Source of the DNA: Methylobacterium organophilum
GTDB taxonomy: Bacteria > Pseudomonadota > Alphaproteobacteria > Rhizobiales > Beijerinckiaceae
NCBI RefSeq assembly: GCF_022179465.1
Contig: NZ_BPQV01000014.1
Span: 62,001-126,000 of the forward strand
Length of the DNA stretch: 64,000 bases
Reading direction: 5' to 3'
Part shown: positions 45,272-54,449 of the stretch, piece after piece
How the letters are laid out: every line of letters begins with the position of its first letter
Numbering within the stretch: the stretch's first letter is position 1
Program-made: the position numbers and the translations under genes
Notes under the pieces: generated by a model
What the model was told of the DNA's origin: nothing
The model's database searches: none
Seen by the model: the letters and a program-made list of their open reading frames with translations, nothing else

Positions 45272-46720
45272 TTGCCGCCCCTGTCCGACTACGCCGCGCA
45301 AGCGGGTTCCGCGCTCAAGGCCTTCGCCGAAGCCTCCAGCGATCTCCTGGTCCAGCCGACCCTGCGGCTCGGCGTGACCGGGCTCGCCCGCTCCGGCAAG
45401 ACGGTCTTCACCACCGCGCTGATCCACCACCTCGTCGAGACCCATGCCCTGCCGGCCTTCGCCCCGGCGCAGGAGGGGCGGCTGCGCCGCGCCCGGCTGG
45501 TGCCCCAGCCCGACGACGACGTGCCGCGCTTCCCCTTCGAGGAGCATTTCGCCGCCCTCACCGAGGCCCGGCACTGGCCGCGCTCCACCGACCGGATCAG
45601 CCAGTTCCGTCTCGCCATCGAGTACGAGCGCAAGGGCGGCTGGTTCTCCGGGCCGGGCACGCTGATGCTCGACGTGGTGGATTATCCCGGCGAATGGCTG
45701 CTCGACCTCGCCCTGATCGAGCAGAGCTATGTCGGCTGGTCGCGGGCCACCATCGCCGGCACCCGCCGGGTGGGGCGGGCGGGGATGGCCGCCCCCTGGC
45801 TCGCCGTGCTGAAGGGCCTCGAAGCGAATGCGCCGCTGGACGAGCTTGTGGCCGAGCGGGCGGCGGACAGCTTCAAGGGCTACCTCGCGGCCCTGCGCAA
45901 CGGCCCCGAGGCGGTGGCGACGACGCCGCCGGGCCGCTTCCTGATGCCGGGCGACCTCGCCGGCTCGCCGATGCTGACCTTCGCCCCCCTCGACCACCTG
46001 CCGGAGACCCTGAAGCCCGACAGCCTGGCCGGGCTGATGGAGCGGCGCTTCGAGGCCTACAAGGCCAAGGTGGTGGTGCCCTTCTTCCGCGACCATTTCC
46101 AGCGGGTCGACCGCCAGATCGTGCTGGTTGACGTGCTCTCCGCGGTCGATGCCGGGCCGGCGGCGCTGGCCGAGCTGGAGGAGGCCCTCGACGCGGTGCT
46201 GCTGTCCTTCCGGATCGGGCGGAACACGATCCTGTCGCGGCTATTCGCGCCGCGGGCGGAGAAGATCCTGTTCGCGGCGACCAAGGCCGACCACCTGCAC
46301 CAGACCAGCCACGACCGCCTCGACGCCCTGCTGCGCCTGCTCGTCGCCCGGGCCATGCGCCGCACCGAGGCCGCCGGCGCCCGGGTCGGCACCGTGGCGC
46401 TCGCCTCCGTGCGGGCGACCCGGGAGACCACGGTGCATGACGGCGACGAGGTCCTGCGCACCGTCTCCGGCACCCCGGAGGCCGGAGAGCAGGTCGGCGA
46501 CGAGGTCTTCGACGGCGAGACCGACGCGGCGATCTATCCGGGCGAATTGCCGGCGAATGTCGAATCGGTGCTGTCCGGCGCGGTGTCGCCTGGCTCGCTG
46601 CGCTTCCCCCGCTTCCGCCCGCCCCTCGTCAGGCCCGACGCCCTCGGCCGTCCCGGCCACCTGCCGCAGATCCGGCTCGACCGGGCCATGCAGTTCCTGA
46701 TCGGGGACCGCCTGGCGTGA
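45272..46720 (+). CDS. YcjX/DUF463-family P-loop protein
   Basis: A 482-residue GTP-binding protein of the YcjX/DUF463 family. Walker A is GLARSGKT (37-44), the switch-region text is LDVVDYPGEWLLDL, and LFAATKADHLHQTSH resembles the TKAD base-recognition motif. The start is probably TTG 45272; no better ATG precedes the conserved N-terminus. In proteobacteria ycjX and ycjF are stress-induced neighbours, and the YcjF-like gene follows here by 23 nt. Cytoplasmic; cellular role is not established. Confidence 0.9.
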   Translation: MPPLSDYAAQAGSALKAFAEASSDLLVQPTLRLGVTGLARSGKTVFTTALIHHLVETHALPAFAPAQEGRLRRARLVPQPDDDVPRFPFEEHFAALTEARHWPRSTDRISQFRLAIEYERKGGWFSGPGTLMLDVVDYPGEWLLDLALIEQSYVGWSRATIAGTRRVGRAGMAAPWLAVLKGLEANAPLDELVAERAADSFKGYLAALRNGPEAVATTPPGRFLMPGDLAGSPMLTFAPLDHLPETLKPDSLAGLMERRFEAYKAKVVVPFFRDHFQRVDRQIVLVDVLSAVDAGPAALAELEEALDAVLLSFRIGRNTILSRLFAPRAEKILFAATKADHLHQTSHDRLDALLRLLVARAMRRTEAAGARVGTVALASVRATRETTVHDGDEVLRTVSGTPEAGEQVGDEVFDGETDAAIYPGELPANVESVLSGAVSPGSLRFPRFRPPLVRPDALGRPGHLPQIRLDRAMQFLIGDRLA

Positions 46721-46743
46721 GGCTTTCGGAAAGGTCCTGATCC

Positions 46744-47769
46744 ATGTCCTCCGGCCCGCGCCCCCGCGCCTTCCGCATGCCCTCCGGCGCGCCCTCCGCC
46801 ACACCCGAGGCGGAGACGGCGGCCCCGCCGCCGAACCCGGACGTGCGCCTCGTCGAGGAGCCCTTCGAGATCGTGGATGCCGCCGACGGCACGCCGGTGC
46901 CCGTGGCGGTGAAACGCCGGGCGCCCTGGCTGTCGATCCTGTTCGCGGCGCTCGGCGGCCTCGTCTCGATCGGGATCGGCCTCTCGATCGAGCGGCTGAT
47001 CGCCGACCTGTTCTCCTCCGCCCCCTGGCTCGGCTGGGTCGCCCTCGCCCTGCTGGGGGTGGCGCTGGTGGCTTTGCTCGCCATCGTGACGCGGGAGGTC
47101 GCCGGCGTCTGGCGCGAGCGCAAGATCGAGGCCCTGCGCGAGCGGGCCATCGCCGCCCTGCGGGAGCGCGACCACAGCGCGGCGCAGGGCGTGGTGCGCG
47201 AGCTGCAGGGCTTCTACGCGGACCGGGCGGCGCTCGCCGCCGGCCGGCAACGGCTGGCCGCCCTCGGCGACGCCATCCTCGACGTGGACGACCGGATCGG
47301 GCTGGCCGAGCACGAGCTCGTCGCCCCCCTCGACCGGCAGGCCAAGGCCGCCATCGCCCAGGCCGCAAGCCAGGTCTCGGCGGTGACCGCGCTCAGCCCC
47401 CGGGCCATCGTCGACGTGGCCTTCGTGGTCTTCGCCGCCGCGCGGCTGCTGCGCCGGATCGCGGCGATCTATGGCGGGCGGCCGGGGCTGCTCGGCTTCC
47501 TGCGGCTGGCCCGCGCCGCCGTCGGGCACCTCACCGTCACCGGCGGCATGGCGCTCGGCGAGGGCATGCTGCAGCAGGTGCTCGGCCTCGGCATCGCCGC
47601 CCGCGTCTCGGCCAAGCTCGGCGAGGGCGTGCTCAACGGCCTGATGACCGCCCGCTTCGGCCTCGCCGCCATGGCGGTCTGCCGCCCGCTCCCCTTCACC
47701 CGCGAGACCCCGCCGACCGTGAACGACGTGGCGGGGCAGCTTTTGAAGCTCGGGCGGGAGGAGGGTTGA
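46744..47769 (+). CDS. YcjF/TIGR01620-family inner membrane protein
   Basis: A 341-residue protein with two membrane helices near residues 62-80 (WLSILFAALGGLVSIGIGLS) and 93-115, and a DUF697-like C-terminal part (RLARAAVGHLTVTGGMALGE and LGLGIAARVSAKLGEGVLNG). A Pro-rich N-tail precedes. AAAGG lies 8 nt before ATG 46744. It follows the YcjX-like gene by 23 nt, the conserved order for this pair. Function unknown beyond membrane stress association in relatives. Confidence 0.9.
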   Translation: MSSGPRPRAFRMPSGAPSATPEAETAAPPPNPDVRLVEEPFEIVDAADGTPVPVAVKRRAPWLSILFAALGGLVSIGIGLSIERLIADLFSSAPWLGWVALALLGVALVALLAIVTREVAGVWRERKIEALRERAIAALRERDHSAAQGVVRELQGFYADRAALAAGRQRLAALGDAILDVDDRIGLAEHELVAPLDRQAKAAIAQAASQVSAVTALSPRAIVDVAFVVFAAARLLRRIAAIYGGRPGLLGFLRLARAAVGHLTVTGGMALGEGMLQQVLGLGIAARVSAKLGEGVLNGLMTARFGLAAMAVCRPLPFTRETPPTVNDVAGQLLKLGREEG

Positions 47770-47773
47770 CCTC

Positions 47774-48325
47774 TCACAACGTCTTCATGAACCCCGCGAG
47801 GCGCATCAGGCCCTCCGGCCAGGGGCCGTGGCCGCTCGCGACGTTGATGTGGCCGGATTCGCCGGCATCGACGATGGCCGCCCCCCAGGCATAGGCGAAG
47901 TCCTCGGCGCGGGCGTAGTCGCAATAGGGGTCGTTGCGGCTCGCTACCACCAGGGACGGGAAGGGCAGGGGGTCGCGCGGCACCGGGGCGAAGGCGCGCA
48001 CGCTCTCGGGCAGGTCGTTGCGGGATTCGATGTCGGGAAAGGCGACGAACAGGGCGCCGGCCACCTTGCCGGGGGCGAAGCGCGGCGCGGCCTCCACCGC
48101 TGCGACCACGCCGAGGCTGTGGGCGATCAGAATCACCGGCTGCGTCGCCGCCGCCACCGCCTCGGCGATGCGGGTGCGCCAGCCCTCCGGGTCCGGGTTG
48201 TGCCAGTCGTCCTGGGCGACGATGCGGGCGGTGCGCATCTTGGCGGCCCAGCGCGCCTGCCAATGCTCCTCCTCGGAGCCGGCATAGCCCGGCAGGATCA
48301 GGATCTCGGCGTCGGCAGTCTTCAT
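47774..48325 (-). CDS. RBBP9/YdeN-type alpha/beta hydrolase
   Basis: A 183-residue small serine hydrolase. The nucleophile elbow is LIAHSLGVVAAVEA (Ser about 70), Asp is in ASRNDPYCDYARA and His in ESGHINVASGHG, which is the RBBP9/YdeN arrangement. ATG 48325 is the first Met (KTADAEILILPGYAGSEEEH). It is the last gene in a leftward run with the UvsE and CYTH-CHAD genes, though the gaps (42-49 nt) do not prove co-transcription. Natural substrate unknown. Confidence 0.9.
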   Translation of the reverse strand: MKTADAEILILPGYAGSEEEHWQARWAAKMRTARIVAQDDWHNPDPEGWRTRIAEAVAAATQPVILIAHSLGVVAAVEAAPRFAPGKVAGALFVAFPDIESRNDLPESVRAFAPVPRDPLPFPSLVVASRNDPYCDYARAEDFAYAWGAAIVDAGESGHINVASGHGPWPEGLMRLAGFMKTL

Positions 48326-48367
48326 GGGGCCGGGATAGCGCCTGGCGGGGGAAGCGTCGAGATGCGG

Positions 48368-49441
48368 TCAGGCGGCGGCCCTGGCCCGCCGGCGGGTGAT
48401 CCAGGCGGCGAGCGCGGTCGAGGCGCGGTTCTTGGCCTTGGCCTCGATTTCGAAATCGCTCCAGGCGAGGTGGCGGGCCACCAGCGCGTTCACCGCCTCG
48501 TTCCACATCCCGTCCGAATGGGCCGCGAGGTCGCGCCGGGAATGGCCCGCGGCCGAGAGGGCCGCGTAGTCCGGCAGCACGCGCACGTCGTGATCGGCCA
48601 GGAGCGCCTCCCGCGAGACGCTGATATGGCTGACCGGGCGCACCCCGCGCCAGGAAGCGATCACCGCGGGGATGCGCGCATCCTCCGGCTCGAGATAGGC
48701 GCCGCCGCTCTCGACCCAGTGATGATGCAGGTCGAGGACGATCGGCACGCGGTCGCCGAGCCGCAGCACCGCGTCCAGGGAGAACAGGGATTCGTCGTTC
48801 TCCACCGTGAGCAGGTCGCGGGCGGCCTGGGAGAGCAGGGGCAGGTTCTCGCGGAAGCCCTCGATGCCCGGCTCGCGCCCGCCGATATGGATGTTCACGT
48901 GGGCGCCATGCGGATGCCAGCCGCCGCCATAGCCGAGCAACCCCATGATCTCGGCGTGGTATTCGAGCTCGGCGATGCCGTTGCGCTGCGCCTCCGGGTT
49001 GCGCGAGGCGATGATGCAGAAGGGGCCGGGATGCATGCTGAGGCGCACGCCGTCCGCCCGCGCCGCCTCGCCGATCCGGCCGAGCCCCGTCTCGATGAGA
49101 CGCCGGAGCTCGGGCGCCGCGTAGATGTCCCGGGCGACGGGATGGTTGAAACCCGGCAGCACGTCGCTGCTGATGCGCATCAGGCGCTCCAGGGGCGGCC
49201 GGCCGGCGACCCAGGCCACCTGCCGCCCGAGCGCCGCGAGGTTGTGGCGGACGATCCCCTCGATCTTCGCCCGGCGTGCGGCCGGGGCGAGCTTGCCGAG
49301 ATGCGCCATGGTGGTGCCGGTAAGATTCATCGCCAGGGCCGCCGCGCGGGCAGCCTTGAGGGTGGCGTGGCGGCCGGGCTCCTCGTCGGGGATGAACTTG
49401 CAGCAGAAGCCGAGGCGGGGCGGGGAGGCGGGCCGGGTCAT
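48368..49441 (-). CDS. uvsE: UV damage endonuclease (UvdE/UvsE)
   Basis: A 357-residue TIM-barrel nuclease of the UVDE family, which nicks DNA 5' of UV photoproducts and other lesions. Family features are the opening PRLGFCCKFIP, RISSDVLPGFNHPVA, LSMHPGPF, HVNIHIGG, LLTVENDE, IVLDLHHHWV and AHSDGMW, which supply the His/Glu/Asp metal ligands. ATG 49441 fits the usual start. For an organism living on sunlit plant surfaces such repair would make sense, but that is inference. Same strand as the CYTH-CHAD gene, 49 nt upstream. Confidence 0.9.
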   Translation of the reverse strand: MTRPASPPRLGFCCKFIPDEEPGRHATLKAARAAALAMNLTGTTMAHLGKLAPAARRAKIEGIVRHNLAALGRQVAWVAGRPPLERLMRISSDVLPGFNHPVARDIYAAPELRRLIETGLGRIGEAARADGVRLSMHPGPFCIIASRNPEAQRNGIAELEYHAEIMGLLGYGGGWHPHGAHVNIHIGGREPGIEGFRENLPLLSQAARDLLTVENDESLFSLDAVLRLGDRVPIVLDLHHHWVESGGAYLEPEDARIPAVIASWRGVRPVSHISVSREALLADHDVRVLPDYAALSAAGHSRRDLAAHSDGMWNEAVNALVARHLAWSDFEIEAKAKNRASTALAAWITRRRARAAA

Positions 49442-49490
49442 GACCCGACAACGCCCCAGGCCCGGTTTCGCCCGTTTCAGCGAGCGTTTC

Positions 49491-51038
49491 TCAACTCCAG
49501 AACGGCTTCACGTCGACGAGGGCGTCGAAGCCCGTCTCCGCCTTCTCGATGAGGTCGCCGGCATGGGCCTCGTTGTCCGCCGCCGTCAGCCCCGCCGCGA
49601 ACAGGGCCGGGCCAGGGGTCTCGGCGCCGGGCTCCTGCGGCGTCAGCATCCGGGCGATGGCGTGGGCCGTGGCGAGGTCGTTGAGCGCGCCGAGCTGGTC
49701 CTGCATGTCCGAGAGGGCGACGACGAAGGCCTTGTGCCGGCGGCGCGCCTTCTTGTCGGAGAAGAGCGGCGCGAAGAACTCCGCGCCGTAGCGCAGCTTC
49801 TTGGCCTCGATGCGCAGGCGGTGGCGCGCCTCCGGCTCGAGATCGGCGAGGTGCTTGCCGCGCTTGCGCACCCGGCGGCGCAGGCGCTGCAGCACGTCCG
49901 CGGCGAAGTCCACCGCCGGCCGGTCGCGCTCGGGCAGCCCTTCCGCCTTGTGCCAGGTCCCCGCCTCCAGCCAGGTGACGAGATCGATGAGAAGGGCGCG
50001 CCATTCCGGGCTGCCCAGAACCGCGAGCACCGCGTCGTAGCTCGCCGCGCGCTTCGGGAGCAGCTTCTCCCGCAGCTCCGGCAGGCCCGGCTCGTGGGGC
50101 CGCCGCTCGATCTCGGCGGGCAGGGTCTCGCTCAGGAAGACGTCGAGGTTGCGCGCCTCGCCGAAGGGGGCGGTGACGCGCTTGATCTCCCCGCGCAGGC
50201 GCTCGGCGGCGGCGTCCTCCTTCAGCATCGGCTTGAACAGGGTGAAGGCGGAGCGCAGCCGCCGCACGGCCACGCGGATCTGGTGCAGCGCCTCGGGGTC
50301 GCGATTGAACAGGAACACGTCCTCGTTCAGGCGCAGGTGCCGCAGGCAGCCATGGGCGATCTGCACGAAGGCCTCCCCGGCCGTGCCCTCCGGGTCGAGG
50401 GGCGTGGTGCCGGCCTTCGAGGGCTTGTGCAGGCGCTCGCCGATCAGCGCGTCGCCGCGCTCGCCCTTGCTCAGCACGCCGAGGCGCAGGGGCACGGTCT
50501 CGGCCAGGGCCTGGGCGAGGGCGAAGAGGTCGGCGGGCTGGCCCTGCTTCAGCTCCAGCTCCAGCTCGCAGACCGGGGCGTCGCCCAGCTCGCTCTCGAT
50601 GCGGCCGAGATCGAGGGTCATGGCGATGGTCGCGGCGCCGTACGGCACCGTGCGGGCGGTGCGCTCGATCGCGGTGACGAAGAGCGGCGCGAGGGTGGCA
50701 TCGTCCGCCTTCGCCAGCACGGCGGCCACGGGCGTGTCGGCATAGGCCGCGGGATCGGGCGCGTTGCCCGCGATCTCCCGCTCCCATTCCGGCCGGTCGA
50801 ACAGGCCGGTGGAGGCGGAGGCGCCCTTCACCGTCTGGAGGATCCGCTCCCCCTCCCGCCGCACCCGCAGGGACAGCCCGGCCGCGCGCAGGTCGCGGGC
50901 GGGGGTGTCGAAATAGGTGGCGGAGAGGAGGAGGGGCTCCGTCTCGGCCTCCGCCTGGAGCAGGGGATGCGCCGAGAGCGCGGTGAGGTCCGGGCCGTCG
51001 CATTCCAGCTTCAGCTCGATCTCGCGGGCACCCGACAT
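49491..51038 (-). CDS. CYTH-CHAD domain protein (inorganic polyphosphate/triphosphate binding)
   Basis: A 515-residue protein. Residues 1-200 are a CYTH domain with the signature REIELKLE (E-x-E-x-K) and the TYFDTPARDLRAAGLSLRVR strand, a fold seen in triphosphatases. Residues 215-510 are a CHAD helical bundle rich in Arg/His (HQIRVAVRRLRSAFTLFK, RHRLRIEAKKLRYGAEFF, LGALNDLATAHAIARML), known to bind polyphosphate. ATG 51038 is chosen: it directly precedes the CYTH motif and has GAGGAC upstream. It may link to polyphosphate metabolism. Confidence 0.92.
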   Translation of the reverse strand: MSGAREIELKLECDGPDLTALSAHPLLQAEAETEPLLLSATYFDTPARDLRAAGLSLRVRREGERILQTVKGASASTGLFDRPEWEREIAGNAPDPAAYADTPVAAVLAKADDATLAPLFVTAIERTARTVPYGAATIAMTLDLGRIESELGDAPVCELELELKQGQPADLFALAQALAETVPLRLGVLSKGERGDALIGERLHKPSKAGTTPLDPEGTAGEAFVQIAHGCLRHLRLNEDVFLFNRDPEALHQIRVAVRRLRSAFTLFKPMLKEDAAAERLRGEIKRVTAPFGEARNLDVFLSETLPAEIERRPHEPGLPELREKLLPKRAASYDAVLAVLGSPEWRALLIDLVTWLEAGTWHKAEGLPERDRPAVDFAADVLQRLRRRVRKRGKHLADLEPEARHRLRIEAKKLRYGAEFFAPLFSDKKARRRHKAFVVALSDMQDQLGALNDLATAHAIARMLTPQEPGAETPGPALFAAGLTAADNEAHAGDLIEKAETGFDALVDVKPFWS

Positions 51039-51300
51039 GCGTCCTCTCACCCTCCGTGCGGTGGATCGCGGCAGCGCGCCGCGCCCCTCCAACGCCCGCC
51101 ACCTCGCGCGGATGCATGGCATGGCGTCAAGCCTCCGCACCGATGCCGGCGCGCTTTGCATGAACGGAATGATCGACGGGAGCACCGGGTTTCGCTAAGC
51201 TTGCCACCCGCCGGCCGATCTGCCGTGGCGCCGTCCGTCCCGGCCTTCGGCGATTCGCGCGACGCTTCCGGCGGCCGAGACCGCCACGGGAGAACGCTAG

Positions 51301-51951
51301 ATGTCCCACGGCACCGGCTCCGTCACCGCTCTTCTCGTGCTCCTGCTCGGCACCCTCGCCGCCTCCGCCCAGGAGAGCGGGCGGGAGGCCAGGCCCGGCC
51401 AGGGCAGCTGGACCGATCCGCCGGCCCGCACCGCGGCACCGGACAAGAGCGCGGAATCCGCCAAGGCCGCGGAGAGGGCCGCGCCCGTCGCCGGAGCGCG
51501 GGCGCCGTCTTCGCAGGAGCGCCAGCGGCCGGGGAAGGTGGCCCGGCAGAGCCCGACGCCCGCCGCCTCCGGCCTCGCCCGGCCCCCGCGCCGCGCGACG
51601 GCGCAGCGGACGCGGACGGTCAAAGCGGCGCCGGCGAAGGCACGTCTGACCCGGGTGGCGACGCGGTCACGGCCGCCGCGGCGCGAGGCGGGCCCGGTGC
51701 TCGTCCGCGACCGCGCTCCGGCGCGGGCCGTCGACGGTTTCGCCTATGGCCCGGCCTATCCGACCCCGCGGGACTATCCCGTCATGGTCGGGCGCCGGCT
51801 GGAACGCGAGGGCTGGGAGGACGAGCGGGCGCACCGCATCGCCCGGGCGCGGGCGGCGGGCTTCCTGGTGATGCGCGCCCGCACCGTCCGCTACCCCGAC
51901 GGCACGGTGGCGCGCAGCCTCAGGCCGGTGAGCGTGGAGGACGATTTCTGA
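51301..51951 (+). CDS. Hypothetical basic secreted protein
   Basis: A 216-residue protein from ATG 51301. Residues 1-23 form a signal peptide (VTALLVLLLGTLAASAQ). Residues 24-140 are low-complexity, rich in Ala, Arg and Pro, and strongly basic. The last 70 residues appear structured (FAYGPAYPTPRDYPVMVGRR, ARAAGFLVMRARTVRYPDGT) and end VSVEDDF. Divergent from the CYTH-CHAD gene across 262 nt. No family recognised; a periplasmic or surface polyanion binder is only a guess from composition. Confidence 0.7.
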   Translation: MSHGTGSVTALLVLLLGTLAASAQESGREARPGQGSWTDPPARTAAPDKSAESAKAAERAAPVAGARAPSSQERQRPGKVARQSPTPAASGLARPPRRATAQRTRTVKAAPAKARLTRVATRSRPPRREAGPVLVRDRAPARAVDGFAYGPAYPTPRDYPVMVGRRLEREGWEDERAHRIARARAAGFLVMRARTVRYPDGTVARSLRPVSVEDDF

Positions 51952-52005
51952 GGCGGGATCCGGCCCGGCGGGCGCGACGAGCGCCGCGACCGGGGTTCAA
52001 AAGGC

Positions 52006-52239
52006 TTAGCGGATCCGGCCGGGGCGGGCGGGCTCGAACACGATCCGCCGGTGGAACGCGCACCAGCTCTTGCCGTCCGCGACCGGGGCGCCGCAGCAGA
52101 CGGCGCGGTCGTTCGGCTCGCCGATGATGTATTTGCAGACGAAGGCGCCCGACTGCGCGAAGGGCACGCGCAGCTTCTCGGAGGGCTCCTCGATGGCGTT
52201 GGCATCGTCGAACTGCGAGATGCGGAGCATCTGGTTCAT
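52006..52239 (-). CDS. GcrA-like mini-protein
   Basis: A 77-residue protein from ATG 52239. The second half, VCKYIIGEPNDRAVCCG followed by GKSWCAFHRRIVFEP, matches the C-terminal block of GcrA (consensus CKWPIGDP...FCG...YCxxHxRIAYQP), with Cys35, Cys48, Cys49, Cys60 and His63 as possible zinc ligands. The N-terminal DNA-binding domain of GcrA, which contacts methylated GANTC sites, is absent. It may therefore bind the same partner (sigma factor region 2 in Caulobacter GcrA) without DNA binding; this is inference. Confidence 0.75.
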   Translation of the reverse strand: MNQMLRISQFDDANAIEEPSEKLRVPFAQSGAFVCKYIIGEPNDRAVCCGAPVADGKSWCAFHRRIVFEPARPGRIR

Positions 52240-52778
52240 GCGTGTCGAACTCGTGTCTCGACCGTGAGAGGATCCACACAGAAGCGCCGTTCCGTCCCGC
52301 ACCCCTTGTGCGGTCAGGCCGTTTGTCGCTATGCGGTCGATCTCCGGTGGAACTTCAGAAACGTCGGGACCCGTTTCGCGGCGGCTTGATCCAAAACCGA
52401 GACTCAACGGCGCATCCCGCTGTTATAACTGGGGTTCTTGCTGCGGCAAACAAGTGCTGGCGTCCCCCCCGCCATGCATGCACAGACCATCACGAAGACG
52501 GTGAACGACCCGCAACGGGCCGCGGGCATTGCTTGCGACGGCCGAAGATCAGGGCGTTTTCTTTAATCATTACAATTGTTTGAAACTGTTCTTCGACCTT
52601 GAGTTGGAAGGTCCCGAGCCGGATCCCCGGGCGGCGGAACGCAGGCCTGCCTCAATCGGACACAGGGTTTTGACCCCCGCGCGGCATTCCGCGGGGATCC
52701 GGGACGAGCGCTTTCACCGCTCCTGTCGAATCGCCGCGAATCGCACCCCTCCCGGCCAGCCGGGCGAGAAGGCGACGG
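52240..52778. other. Long intergenic region with AT-rich patch
   Basis: 539 nt between the GcrA-like gene (leftward) and the stop of the HerA-like gene. Around 52556-52592 it is clearly AT-rich for this genome (CTTTAATCATTACAATTG). A 24-nt stretch here resembles one at 63370-63393. The open frames across it do not look coding. An upstream promoter of the GcrA-like gene or a small RNA could lie here. Confidence 0.5.
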
Positions 52779-54314
52779 CTACTCCGCCGCGAACAGCGTC
52801 GGCTCGTCCGGCTCGGCCTCCGCCGCACGGGGATCGCCGGGGGCGGTCTCGCAGCCGAGGCCGGGCAGGGCGGCGACGCGGGTGCCGCGGAAGCCGGTGC
52901 GGCAGACCACGAGGCCGCGGGTCTCCATGTAACTGAGCAGGCGCCGCGCCCGGCCCGGGGAGCGGCTGCCGATGGCCCGCGCCAAGGCCGCATCGCCGGG
53001 GCAGGGCGCGCCGGCCAGGGCCGCCCGGGCGATGAGCAGGAACACGCCCTGCACCTCCTCCGGCAGCTGCGCCGCGGCGGCCCTAGCCTGCTCCCAGCGC
53101 TCGTCCGGCACGCTCTCGGGGGCGGGCTCCGCCTCGTCGAGGCCGGCCCGGGCGACGCCGAGGCGGCGGCGGAAGGCGGGCAGGTCCATGGCCTCCCCGT
53201 CGAGACCGCGCATGCGGCAGCGGACCAGGAAGTCCTGGTACATCACGGCGACCGGCTGGCCGCGCATCTCCGCATCGTCCGCGAGGCCGCGCAGGACGGC
53301 GTCGAGGCCGGCGCGCTCCGCCTCCGGGTCGCGGGGCGTCTCGGCCACCGGCTCCGGGCGATGGGCGGCGAGCTCGCGCAGGAGATCGGCGGTGCTGGTG
53401 CGGGGCGCCGGCGCCGGGCGCGGAGCCGGGCTCCAGGCGGGCGGGGCCGGCTCGTCGGGGGAGCGGGTGAGGATGAGGGCGCGCAGATCCGCCTCGGAGG
53501 CCTGCGGCAAGGGGATGAGCTTGGCCGGCGCCGAGCGGGCGGCGGTGGCGACCGGGCCGATGCGCAGCGCCAGCGGGCGGCGGGCGAGGGCCGGCCCGAG
53601 GGCCACGAACTCGCCCCGGGCGAGGTCGCGGAAGCGCTCGGCCCCGCGCCGGTCGAGGCCGAGCAGCTCGGCGGCGCGCTGCATGTCGATGTCGAGGAAG
53701 GTGCGGCCCATCAGGAAGTTGGTGGCTTCCGCCGCCACGTTCTTGGCGAGCTTGGCGAGGCGCTGCGTCGCCACGATGCCGGCGAGCCCGCGCTTGCGGC
53801 CGCGGCACATCAGGTTGGTCATCGCCCCGAGGGAGGCCTTGCGCGCCTCGTCGGAGACGTCGCCCGCCGCGGCGGGGGCGAAGATCTGCGCCTCGTCGAC
53901 GATGACGAGGGCCGGGTACCAATGCGCCCGCTCAGCCTCGAACAGCCCGCCGAGGAAGGCGGCGGCGGCGCGCATCTGCGCCTCCATGTCGAGGGCCTCT
54001 AGGTTGAGCACCACCGAGACCCGATGCGCCCGCACCCGGGCGGCGATGGCCTGGAGTGCGGCCTCGCCGTGGGTGCCTTCGACCACGACATGGCCATGCG
54101 CCTCGGAGAGCGAGACGAAATCGCCCTCCGGGTCGACGATGACCTGCTGCACCGCCCCGGCGCTCTGCTCCAGCAGGCGGCGCAGGAGATGCGACTTGCC
54201 CGAACCCGAATTGCCCTGGACGAGGAGACGGGTCGCGAGAAGCTCTTCGAGGTCGAGCAGGGCGGGGCCGCCGCCCGGCCCCAGCGCAGTGCCCATCTCG
54301 ATGGCGACGCTCAT
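52779..54314 (-). CDS. HerA-like ATP-binding protein (DUF87/DUF853 type)
   Basis: A 511-residue ATPase of the HerA/FtsK superfamily. Walker A is LVQGNSGSGKSHLLRRLLEQ (about 31-50), Walker B is ALVIVDEAQIFAP (about 135-147) and the arginine-side motif is LMCRGRKRGLAGIVATQRL. The C-terminal 200 residues are Pro/Ala-rich, then helical, with a winged-helix-like end (ARAIGSRSPGRARRLLSYME). No NurA-like nuclease is adjacent, so whether it works in DNA end processing or as an orphan translocase is unknown. ATG 54314 is the first Met. Confidence 0.87.
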   Translation of the reverse strand: MSVAIEMGTALGPGGGPALLDLEELLATRLLVQGNSGSGKSHLLRRLLEQSAGAVQQVIVDPEGDFVSLSEAHGHVVVEGTHGEAALQAIAARVRAHRVSVVLNLEALDMEAQMRAAAAFLGGLFEAERAHWYPALVIVDEAQIFAPAAAGDVSDEARKASLGAMTNLMCRGRKRGLAGIVATQRLAKLAKNVAAEATNFLMGRTFLDIDMQRAAELLGLDRRGAERFRDLARGEFVALGPALARRPLALRIGPVATAARSAPAKLIPLPQASEADLRALILTRSPDEPAPPAWSPAPRPAPAPRTSTADLLRELAAHRPEPVAETPRDPEAERAGLDAVLRGLADDAEMRGQPVAVMYQDFLVRCRMRGLDGEAMDLPAFRRRLGVARAGLDEAEPAPESVPDERWEQARAAAAQLPEEVQGVFLLIARAALAGAPCPGDAALARAIGSRSPGRARRLLSYMETRGLVVCRTGFRGTRVAALPGLGCETAPGDPRAAEAEPDEPTLFAAE

Positions 54315-54449
54315 CCTGTCTCCGTTCGCCTCAGAATCCGAACGGGCCTTCTAGCACGCTCAGACCCGGCCCGCGGCGCGGACACCGCGCCGATCCACAC
54401 GTCTTCTCGCGGGCGATGGGCCGCGGGCGGCAGGCGGAACCGGAGCGGG

